64,000 nucleotides of DNA, taken from NCBI GenBank assembly GCA_964434165.1, contig CAYSUS010000013.1, positions 1-64,000 of the forward strand, in the 5' to 3' direction. Position 1 is the first letter of the stretch, and the number at the start of each line of letters is the position of its first letter. This document shows, piece after piece, positions 8,994 to 15,465 of the stretch. The notes beneath the pieces are model-generated. The model was given only the letters and a program-made list of their open reading frames with translations, searched no databases and had not been told where the DNA came from. Origin of the DNA: CAYSUS01 sp964434165. Lineage in GTDB: Bacteria; Planctomycetota; Planctomycetia; Pirellulales; Thermoguttaceae. Position numbers and translations under genes: made by a program.

Positions 8994-9629
8994 CTAATCG
9001 CCGCTTCCCTCCTCCGCTTCTTCCTCGGCCTTGCGCCCGATGACCTCCGGCTCGGCCTCCTCGCCCGCCGCTTCCTCTTCCTCCGCCTCGACGACCGGCT
9101 CCACGCAGGTGACGACGGGCTGATCCGGCTCGTCGAGGAGCTTGGCGCCAGGGGGCAAAGGCACTTCCGACAGCGGGATGCTCTCCCCCAGGTTCAACTC
9201 GTTGATGTTCACGTCGAGCATCTCGGGAATGGAGGTGGCCTCGCATTTGATGGTGGCCTCGTGGAGCGCCTGTTCGATCACCCCGCCTTCGCGCACGCCC
9301 GGGGCCTCGCCGCGGAGGTTGAGCTTGACAGTCACTTGCACCAGCTCGTGCTCATACACCCGCGTGAAATCGACGTGGAGCACGTGCGCGGCGAAGGGGT
9401 CCCACTGAAGCTCGCGGATGAAGGCCTTCTCGCTGACGGCCCCGGTGAGGGTGACCACGCGCGCCCCGTGCCGAATTGCAGCGTCGATTTGCTCAGTCGG
9501 GATGGCCAGCGGCACCACGTCCTTACCGTGGCCGTACAATACCGCCGGGGTCGAGCCCTGCTGGCGCAGCCGCCGCATGCGGCGCTTGCCGCGCTGCTGC
9601 CGAACCTGAACGTCGATCACCTCTGCCAT
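8994..9629 (-). CDS. rplY: 50S ribosomal protein L25 (CTC/TL5 type)
   Basis: 5S rRNA-binding ribosomal protein of the long, two-domain form. The N-terminal L25 domain (residues 1-95: GSTPAVLYGHGKDVVPL, LQWDPFAAHVLHVDF) is followed by the TL5 beta domain (to about 180: VRVSLP-like VPLPPGAKLLD). An acidic Glu-rich tail brings the total to 211 aa. The ATG at 9629 has GAGGG five bases upstream. It follows prs by 265 bases, with a possible promoter of its own in that gap. Confidence 0.94.
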   Translation of the reverse strand: MAEVIDVQVRQQRGKRRMRRLRQQGSTPAVLYGHGKDVVPLAIPTEQIDAAIRHGARVVTLTGAVSEKAFIRELQWDPFAAHVLHVDFTRVYEHELVQVTVKLNLRGEAPGVREGGVIEQALHEATIKCEATSIPEMLDVNINELNLGESIPLSEVPLPPGAKLLDEPDQPVVTCVEPVVEAEEEEAAGEEAEPEVIGRKAEEEAEEGSGD

Positions 9630-9814
9630 AGCATCCCTCGATTGATCCCTTGATCCTGCCGCGAACTCGCCCCCAAGCGCGGACGGGAACTCCTTTGCCC
9701 ACCCCTCGTGTTGGGAATATCCCGTCGCACATCCCGACAACGGCGGGCCTTGCCACTCCGCACGCTCAACGGCCCGCTCCTGGGGCCTGCTCCCCACGTG
9801 GGAGGAATCCCGCT

Positions 9815-9842
9815 ATTTTGAGCGATTCCCGGCAGAATTCAA
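9815..9842 (-). promoter_or_regulatory. Possible sigma-70 promoter for rplY
   Basis: On the minus strand TTGAAT (9842-9837) and CAAAAT (9820-9815) are separated by 16 bases. They lie in the 265-base gap between prs and rplY. A 10-bp palindrome CCCACGTGGG follows at 9793-9802. The match is moderate. Confidence 0.35.
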
Positions 9843-9894
9843 GCCCGGGTGGCTGGAAATCGCTGACACGCCCCCGGGGGCGGCATGAGGCGCT

Positions 9895-10854
9895 TCAAGC
9901 GCTGCCCCTGGGGGTTGGGAATAGCCTGCTGACCGACTCGTTCCGGTGGATCCGCTTGACGGCCTCCCCCAGCAAGGTGGCTACGCTGAGCACGGTGATC
10001 TTCGGCAGGCTCCGCTCGGGCGTCAGCGGGATGGAATTGGTGATCACCACCCCCTCGACCGGCGACTTCTCGATCAGCTCGATCGCCTGCCCGCACAGCA
10101 CCCCGTGCGTGGCCCCGAGATAGACGGCTGCGGCTCCGGCCTCTTTGACCATGCTCGCGGCGCCGCAGATGGAGCTGGCCGTGCTGATCATGTCGTCGAA
10201 GATCAGGGCCACCTTGCCCTCCACCGGGCCGCCGATCAGGTTGGCCTGCTTGGTATCGCCGCCGGTCCGACGCTTGTCAACGATCGCCAGGGCGCCGCCC
10301 AGCCGGGCCTTGTGGCTCAGCGCCCGTTTGATGCTTCCCTCGTCGGGACTGACCACCACGATACTGTCGGCCGTCAATCCCTTCTGCGTGAAGTACTGAT
10401 CGATGACCGGAGCGGCGTAGAGGTGGTCCACGGGGATATCGAAGAAGCCCTGAATCTGGGCCGCGTGCAAGTCCATGGCCAGCACGCGGTTGACGCCCGC
10501 CCGCGTGATGAGGTTCGCCACCAGCTTCGCCGTGATCGGTACGCGGCCCTCATCCTTGCGGTCCTGTCTGGCGTAGCCGAAATAGGGGATCACCGCCGTG
10601 ATCCGGCCGGCGCTGGCCCGCATGAAGCTGTCGATCATGATCAGCAGCTCGAGCAGGTTCTCGTTCACCGGAGGGCAGGTGGGCTGGATGATGAACACGT
10701 CGCGGCCGCGAACGTCCTCCTCGACCTTGCAGGAGATCTCCCCGTCGGGGAAGTTGCCGATCGCCATGCGCCCCAAGGGAATCCCCAGGTAGTCGGCCAT
10801 TTGCCGGGCCAGCTCCGGGTTCGCCCGGCCGCCAAAGAGTTTCAGGTCGTTCAT
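9895..10854 (-). CDS. prs: Ribose-phosphate pyrophosphokinase (PRPP synthase)
   Basis: Makes PRPP from ribose 5-phosphate and ATP for nucleotide, His and Trp synthesis. The 319-aa protein is typical of class I. It has the N-terminal MNDLKLFGGRANPELA, the divalent-cation signature near AMDLHAAQIQGFFDIPVDHL, the flexible loop VDKRR and the PRPP loop LIFDDMISTASS. The ATG at 10854 was chosen because it begins the conserved strand; the open frame upstream is meaningless. It heads the translation/replication cluster and has a recognisable promoter just upstream. Confidence 0.96.
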   Translation of the reverse strand: MNDLKLFGGRANPELARQMADYLGIPLGRMAIGNFPDGEISCKVEEDVRGRDVFIIQPTCPPVNENLLELLIMIDSFMRASAGRITAVIPYFGYARQDRKDEGRVPITAKLVANLITRAGVNRVLAMDLHAAQIQGFFDIPVDHLYAAPVIDQYFTQKGLTADSIVVVSPDEGSIKRALSHKARLGGALAIVDKRRTGGDTKQANLIGGPVEGKVALIFDDMISTASSICGAASMVKEAGAAAVYLGATHGVLCGQAIELIEKSPVEGVVITNSIPLTPERSLPKITVLSVATLLGEAVKRIHRNESVSRLFPTPRGSA

Positions 10855-10895
10855 GGTCCCCAAGCCGTGCCTGTCAGGGCCGTCTGCAAACCCGC

Positions 10896-10924
10896 ATGAT
10901 AAAAAGCCGACTGCGGGACGTCCA
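10896..10924 (-). promoter_or_regulatory. Sigma-70 promoter for prs
   Basis: Minus-strand TGGACG (10924-10919) and TATCAT (10901-10896) with a 17-base spacer. The predicted transcript start lies about 35 bases before the prs ATG. Confidence 0.5.
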
Positions 10925-11128
10925 CACGGTCGTCCACCGGGGGGGTGTACCCCCGGAGAGAGGTGATTTCCCAGGTATCGCAGGTCGGCGGCGGCAAGAG
11001 CCAAGCGAAAACCCCGCTCTGAACGACTGCGGATGGCCGCCTGAGGCAGCGGCTGATAGCATGGGGTTGGGGTATCGACGGGCTGGCCAGGGGCGCGGCC
11101 CATTCAGAAGACTTGGCGAGGTTCTTGC

Positions 11129-11845
11129 ATGTTTCGCTGGAATGCCTGTTTTGCCTTGGCCGTGATTGCGTTGCCTGGAGTCAATCTGGCCCTGGCCGCG
11201 GACGCGCCGCCCGCGCTTCCCACGACCTTTGAATTGATGATCAACGGCGAGACCTTCCAGGTCGAGGCCAACCGCATGGTGAAGCTCCCCAGCACGACCA
11301 TGCCCGGCGTGACCTACGAGGTCGCACTTCGCGTGGCGCCCATCCAGGTGCTCCGTCTGAACACGTTCAAGTTCAGCTACGACCTTCGCTCCAAGGTACA
11401 GGACGACCGCGGGCGCGAGAGAAGAACGGCTCGGGTGACGCACGAGCTCGGGCTGACCATGCTGCTGACGGATCTCGGCGAGCCGCTGGACGCATCGTCG
11501 CGCGACAAGGCGCTGGAGCTGCTCAGCCAGTCGGTCGCCCAGAGCCTCACACGCCGCGGTATCCCCGAGGCGGCCACGCAGGTCACCCGACTGGAGGACC
11601 AGCAGTTTGCCGGCAGCGAGGGACGCGGAGTCCGGTTTCGCTATCGCGACGCCGAGGGTGTGGAGCATGTCACCCTCGTCTATCTGCTGGTCGGCAAGCA
11701 GTTCACCGCCTCGTGCATCGTGCAGTACCTGCAGGCGGACGCGGAGGACGTGCTTCCGATCGTCAAGCGAACGCTCGATTCGGTGAAAGGGCTCCAGGCG
11801 GCCGCGCCGGCCCAGGCCGAGTCATCGCCCGGCGCGAAGCCGTAG
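11129..11845 (+). CDS. Exported protein of unknown function
   Basis: 238 aa, not recognised. A signal peptide is clear (MFRWNACFALAVIALPGVNLALA). The mature part looks like a compact alpha/beta domain: a beta-rich first half (FELMINGETFQVEANRMVKL, GVTYEVALRVAPIQVLRL), then a helix rich in Ser/Leu (SSRDKALELLSQSVAQSLTRRG). After that come strands GVRFRYRDAEGVEHVTLVYLLV and a final helix (DAEDVLPIVKRTLDSVKGL). The last section resembles proteins that check whether a fit or change is significant (PsbP/DUF1795-like), but I cannot assign it. The ATG at 11129 has GCGAGG upstream. It stands alone between the divergent prs operon and the corrinoid module. Confidence 0.7.
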   Translation: MFRWNACFALAVIALPGVNLALAADAPPALPTTFELMINGETFQVEANRMVKLPSTTMPGVTYEVALRVAPIQVLRLNTFKFSYDLRSKVQDDRGRERRTARVTHELGLTMLLTDLGEPLDASSRDKALELLSQSVAQSLTRRGIPEAATQVTRLEDQQFAGSEGRGVRFRYRDAEGVEHVTLVYLLVGKQFTASCIVQYLQADAEDVLPIVKRTLDSVKGLQAAAPAQAESSPGAKP

Positions 11846-11911
11846 GGGGCGGTTCCCGCGGGCTTGCGTGCGGCTCTCGAGGCGTGCGTGCGAGGCCAGG
11901 GGCTGCGATAA

Positions 11912-11940
11912 TTGACACCCCCCTTTCGCTCTGCGATACT
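11912..11940 (+). promoter_or_regulatory. Strong sigma-70 promoter upstream of the corrinoid module
   Basis: Perfect -35 TTGACA (11912-11917), 17-base spacer, GATACT (11935-11940) preceded by TGC, an extended -10 element. Transcription would start near 11947, about 77 bases before the methyltransferase ATG. Confidence 0.65.
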
Positions 11941-12023
11941 GCGGCCTCGCAAACACCACCCGCGCGGCCCACAAGAGGCGGGGCTGCGCGGACGCCCCCG
12001 CCCTTCCACCCGACGGCATCGCT

Positions 12024-13232
12024 ATGGCCACCGCCACCACCCAGGACATGGAGCAGCTCTACCAGGAGCGGCTCGCCCGTTACGTCACGGCCATGCGCAA
12101 CCAGAAGCCGGATCGAGTGCCCATCCGGCCTTTCGTGGCCGAGTTCACCGCGATCTACGCGGGCATGACCGTGCAAGAGGTGACGCAGGACTACCGCAAG
12201 GCATTCGCGGCCGCGCGGCGCTGCGCCGCGGACTTCGACTGGGACGCCGTGGTGCCGAACATGGTCTATGGCTGGAGCGGGCTGACGCAGGCGATCGGGC
12301 TGAAGTACTACGCCGTGCCGGGCGTCGATATCCCGCCGGACACGGGCTTCCAATACAAGGAGCCGCCCGAGGGCGAGGCGTGGATGCGGGCCGAAGAATA
12401 CGACGCCCTCATCGAGGACCCGACCGGGTACCTGATGAACACCTGGCTCCCGCGCGTGGCCGAAGATGTGGTGCCGGACGGCCAGCCGAGCAGCTTCCGC
12501 AACAACATGTCGTTCCTCAAGGGCGGCATGGCGATGCTCAGCTACTTCATGGCCTTCGGCACACAGAACGCGCAGCTCCGCCAGGAGTCGGGCACGGTCT
12601 CGGCCCTAGGCGGGATCCTCAAAGCCCCCTTCGACATCATCGCCGACAAGCTCCGCGGCTATAAGGGCCAGTGCATGGACATGTTCATGTGCCCGGACAA
12701 GCTGCTCGCCGCGTGCGAGGCCTTGGCCCCGCACCTGCTCCAGGTTGCCGCCTCCGGGGCCGATCCGGATCGGAACGTGCCCGTGGGGCTTTGGATGCAC
12801 CGCGGATGCGTGCCTTTCCTGTCGCGCGACCAGTTCGAGAAGTTCTACTGGCCCACACTCAAGTGGATCACCGAGGAGCTGTGGAAGCAGGGCATCCAGA
12901 CGCTGTACTACGCCGAGGGCGACTGGACCGGGAACCTCGACTACTTCACCGAGCTGCCCGAAGGGAGCATCGTGTTCCACGTCGACCGCAGCGATCCCGA
13001 GCAGTGCCAGGAGAAGCTGGGGGCGAAGTTCTGCCTTTCCGGCGGGGTGCCCAACGAGCTATTGGCCTTCGGGTCGCCCGAGGAGGTGCGGGACTGCTGC
13101 AAGCGGCTGATCGACCTGATGGGCCGCGACGGCGGATACATCATGGACGCGGCCGCCATCATGCAGAACGAACCCAAGGTGGAGAACGTCCGGGCCATGA
13201 CCGAGGCCACGCGCGAGTTCGGCGTGTACTGA
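12024..13232 (+). CDS. UroD-family methyltransferase-like protein of a corrinoid system
   Basis: 402-aa TIM-barrel protein of the uroporphyrinogen decarboxylase/MtaA superfamily. It starts with RLARYVTAMRNQKPDRVPIRPF and ends with LLAFGSPEEVRDCCKRLIDL and the closing helix (VENVRAMTEATREFG). True HemE is unlikely, because the LR.AGRY-type substrate motif is missing and a corrinoid protein is co-oriented downstream. MtaA and MtbA bind zinc through His-x-Cys plus a distal Cys. By my alignment the HxC site (LHICG in MtaA) reads YYAEG here, and the distal GCG reads DAA. All three ligands therefore appear replaced. A different methyl donor or acceptor, or a substrate-demethylating role, is therefore more likely (inference). 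There is no clear Shine-Dalgarno. Confidence 0.8.
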   Translation: MATATTQDMEQLYQERLARYVTAMRNQKPDRVPIRPFVAEFTAIYAGMTVQEVTQDYRKAFAAARRCAADFDWDAVVPNMVYGWSGLTQAIGLKYYAVPGVDIPPDTGFQYKEPPEGEAWMRAEEYDALIEDPTGYLMNTWLPRVAEDVVPDGQPSSFRNNMSFLKGGMAMLSYFMAFGTQNAQLRQESGTVSALGGILKAPFDIIADKLRGYKGQCMDMFMCPDKLLAACEALAPHLLQVAASGADPDRNVPVGLWMHRGCVPFLSRDQFEKFYWPTLKWITEELWKQGIQTLYYAEGDWTGNLDYFTELPEGSIVFHVDRSDPEQCQEKLGAKFCLSGGVPNELLAFGSPEEVRDCCKRLIDLMGRDGGYIMDAAAIMQNEPKVENVRAMTEATREFGVY

Positions 13233-13257
13233 GGAATCGAGTTCTCCGGAGGTGATG

Positions 13258-13440
13258 ATGAGCGAAGCAGAAACCAAGCCGGGTTGTGGCGTGCGTCCGC
13301 CAGGGGTCTTGATCCCGTGGGAGGAGAAGCGCAGGGAATTCGCCAAGATCACCGGCGATGAGGAATTGGTCAAGCAGATATGGGAGGAGAACGACGGCTT
13401 CGCCTACATGTACATCTGGCAGGTGCTGCTGTCGTTCTGA
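13258..13440 (+). CDS. Small (60 aa) protein inside the corrinoid module, unknown
   Basis: Not recognised. The ATG at 13258 follows a perfect GGAGG at 13248-13252 with five-base spacing; GTG and ATG codons just upstream are less well placed. The protein is soluble and acidic, with a Pro/Gly turn (RPPGVLIPWEEKRREFAKI), a central acidic helix (GDEELVKQIWEE) and an aromatic end (FAYMYIWQVLLSF). One cysteine is present. It starts 25 bases after the UroD-like gene and ends 70 bases before the corrinoid protein, all on one strand. Its strong ribosome site and position argue for a real gene, perhaps an adaptor or small subunit of the methyltransferase. Confidence 0.65.
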   Translation: MSEAETKPGCGVRPPGVLIPWEEKRREFAKITGDEELVKQIWEENDGFAYMYIWQVLLSF

Positions 13441-13510
13441 ATCGAAGCCGGAAGCACAAGCGTCGGTCTTTGGGAGTCTTTGAGGGTCCCAGCCGCGAAG
13501 GAAGACGAGC

Positions 13511-14152
13511 ATGAGCGAGACGAGTCCCCTGGCCGAGGCGATCGCCGCGTGCAAGGCCGACAAGGTCAAGGCCATGGTCCACGAGCAGCTTGAGTCGGGC
13601 GTACCGGCCACCGAGATCGTGGCCGAGTGCAATCGCGGCATGTCCCGGCTCGGCGAGCGCTTCGCCGACGGCGAGTGCTTCATCCCCGAGCTGATGTTCG
13701 GCGGCATGATCATGAAGACCGTGATGGCCGAACTGGAGCCGAGGCTGGGCGGCGACCAGCAGGCCGAGGCGGTCGGCAAGGCCGTGATCGGCACGGTCCA
13801 GCACGACGTGCACGACATCGGCAAGGACATCCTCATCATGATGCTCCGCGGCGTGGGCTTCCAGGTCGTCGACCTGGGCGTGGACGCCGCGCCGGAGAAG
13901 TTCGTCGAGGCCATTCGGGAACACCAGCCCGCCGTGGTCGGCCTGAGCCTCCTTCTGACCACGTGCTTCAAGTCCGTCTCCGGCACGGTCGAGGCGATCC
14001 AGGGGGCCGGCCTCCGCGACCGCGTGAAGATCATGCTCGGCGGGGCCGCGGCCAGTGAGCTGCTCCGCGAAAACACCGGCTGCGACTTCTACGGCAAGAC
14101 CGCCGTGGACGGGATGAAGTACGCCTGCGCCCTGGTCGGCGCCGAGGCCTGA
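13511..14152 (+). CDS. Corrinoid (B12-binding) methyl-carrier protein
   Basis: 213-aa methyl carrier of the MtaC/MtbC/MttC type. The N-terminal four-helix cap domain spans residues 1-85 (CNRGMSRLGERFADGECFIPELM, the hallmark of these proteins). The Rossmann-like B12 domain follows. Its DxHxxG motif is at Asp99-His101-Gly104 (HDVHDIGKDI); His101 would replace the lower axial ligand of cobalt. The SxL motif is GLSLLLTT and the nucleotide-tail GG is at LGGAA. These proteins shuttle a methyl group between a substrate methyltransferase and an acceptor methyltransferase, and need reductive activation when cobalt oxidises. A candidate activator is at 41179-43041. Confidence 0.93.
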   Translation: MSETSPLAEAIAACKADKVKAMVHEQLESGVPATEIVAECNRGMSRLGERFADGECFIPELMFGGMIMKTVMAELEPRLGGDQQAEAVGKAVIGTVQHDVHDIGKDILIMMLRGVGFQVVDLGVDAAPEKFVEAIREHQPAVVGLSLLLTTCFKSVSGTVEAIQGAGLRDRVKIMLGGAAASELLRENTGCDFYGKTAVDGMKYACALVGAEA

Positions 14153-14584
14153 CCGCGGCGCCGTCCCTCGCCGAGGCCGCCCCTGCCCGCCGCGAGGCCC
14201 CTATCGGACCTTCCGTCCCGCGGAGCCAGCCTGACGGTCATCTCGGCGATGTCGATGACGACGCGCGGGCGATCTGGCAAGTCGGGATCGGGAGTGCTCC
14301 CGCTCCGGTAGAGTTTGAGCCCCTGGTTGTCAAGCGTGGCCCACCCGGAGCGCAAGAGGCGCATGCCCGTGGCGGATTCCAGGTTCTCAATCACCTCCGG
14401 AGGCAAGAACTCCTCGATACGGAAGCTCTTGCATGTGCTCTCCTTCAGATCGTAGATGACCACGGCGTTCTCCGCGACCCCAGTCTTGTGCAGGTCGTCC
14501 AGCGTGACGACGTAGCGGCGCGGTGCCGGGGGGCGCCATAACCGGCACGAGGGACGGAAGGGCGAAGGCGACGATCGGTCTCAT
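14089..14584 (-). pseudogene. Secreted protein gene broken by a one-base shift in a G6 run
   Basis: A start with ribosome site (GAGG) at 14584 opens a signal peptide (MRPIVAFALPSLVPVMAPP), but the frame then becomes meaningless. The sensible continuation lies one frame over and reads through RYVVTLDDLHKTGVAENAVV, DLKESTCKSFRIEEFLPPE and DRPRVVIDIAEMTVRLAP. Removing one base from the six-base G run at 14528-14533 joins the two. The last 45 codons are low-complexity and run 64 bases into the end of the convergent corrinoid gene, so the true C-terminus may also be lost. The function is not recognised. It may be a genuine mutation or a sequencing or assembly error in a homopolymer. It follows a second damaged gene by 23 bases. 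Confidence 0.6.
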
Positions 14585-14607
14585 GGCACGCCTCGCTTGT
14601 CCAGAGG

Positions 14608-15018
14608 TTAGCAGTCCACGTAGCACTGGGGCAACGCCCGTCGCAGGTGCTGGATTTCCTGGCTTCGTTCCATCTTTCCGCTTGCTTTCGGCAGTCGCAA
14701 GGACTCAAGCGCCACGAGCCCGTGCAAGTGCGGCAGGGCCGCCTCGGTCACGCGTGTGTCGCTCAGATCCAGTTGGGTAAGCTGGGTCCAGCGACCAGAC
14801 GGCTTCCCATCCTGCTGATATCGCCGGACGCTCGTGTCTTCCGTGCCGACCCAGAGGTTGCCCTCCAGGTCGCGGCAGAGGGCGGTGATGAATCGACTCA
14901 TCCCGGCTGGATGGAGCACGGCCGGCAGGTCGAGTTGCTTCTGGCCGTGGGCTGCAAGAGGGCTCAGAAGCAACAGCGCCAGATACGCCCGGCGAGCACC
15001 CCTTGCACAGGGCAGCAC
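14608..15018 (-). pseudogene. Remnant fusing a regulator-propeller blade to an LRR end
   Basis: A 136-codon frame with a GTG start and a signal peptide (ARRAYLALLLLSPLAAHG). Next comes one blade of a two-component-regulator propeller (FITALCRDLEGNLWVGTEDT), then abruptly the last leucine-rich repeat of a planctomycete LRR protein (LTQLDLSDTRVTEAALPHL, ending RRALPQCYVDC). Both families normally need many repeats, so a single blade joined to a single repeat looks like the product of a large internal deletion. It is probably non-functional, although the frame is intact. Confidence 0.5.
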
Positions 15019-15249
15019 GCTGCAATGGCGGCGGCCATGGGGACCTCACGTGGAGCCACCCCCCGCACGTGCAGATACACACTTGCTATCGCACTGGACT
15101 GCGATTTTCAAGAGGGCGTGGAACGGTCTTCGAGGGGAAGGCGATCGTGTGAGGCGAGGTGGACGTGCGGGGCGGCTTCGGGTCGTGCCCGTGCTCACGG
15201 GCTCCTCCCCCGAGTGCCACGCCTCTCCACTCCGCCCGGGTGCCCCGGG

Positions 15250-15441
15250 TTAATCCTGTGCGCGGCCATCCCCCTCAATCGAGACGAGCTCCTCATGCCG
15301 GATCTGCGCGGGGCAGTCGGCGCAGGACCCGCAGCCGGTGGGCTTCTTGCGGGTCCCGGTCATCCAGAGATGCCACACGAGGTAGCCGACCGCCCCCAGC
15401 ACGATGACGAGGGCGACGGCGTTCTGCCAATCCAAGCTCAT
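15250..15441 (-). CDS. FeoB-associated Cys-rich membrane protein
   Basis: 63-aa protein with one membrane helix (residues 8-26: AVALVIVLGAVGYLVWHLW) followed by a Cys-rich cytoplasmic stretch TGCGSCADCPAQ. This matches the small FeoB-associated Cys-rich membrane proteins found directly after feoB in many bacteria. They are thought to assist FeoB, but the mechanism is unknown. It starts 24 bases after the feoB stop in the same operon. Confidence 0.85.
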   Translation of the reverse strand: MSLDWQNAVALVIVLGAVGYLVWHLWMTGTRKKPTGCGSCADCPAQIRHEELVSIEGDGRAQD

Positions 15442-15465
15442 TGGCGTCCTTCTTCCCGGGCCAGC

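Noticed and set aside
9868..9886. GC palindrome (CGCCCCCGGGGGCG) near the end of prs as a terminator
   Set aside because: No loop and no T-run; also overlaps GC-rich background.
12024..13232. Uroporphyrinogen decarboxylase (HemE) assignment
   Set aside because: Haem-synthesis substrate motifs are absent, and the neighbours point to corrinoid methyl transfer.
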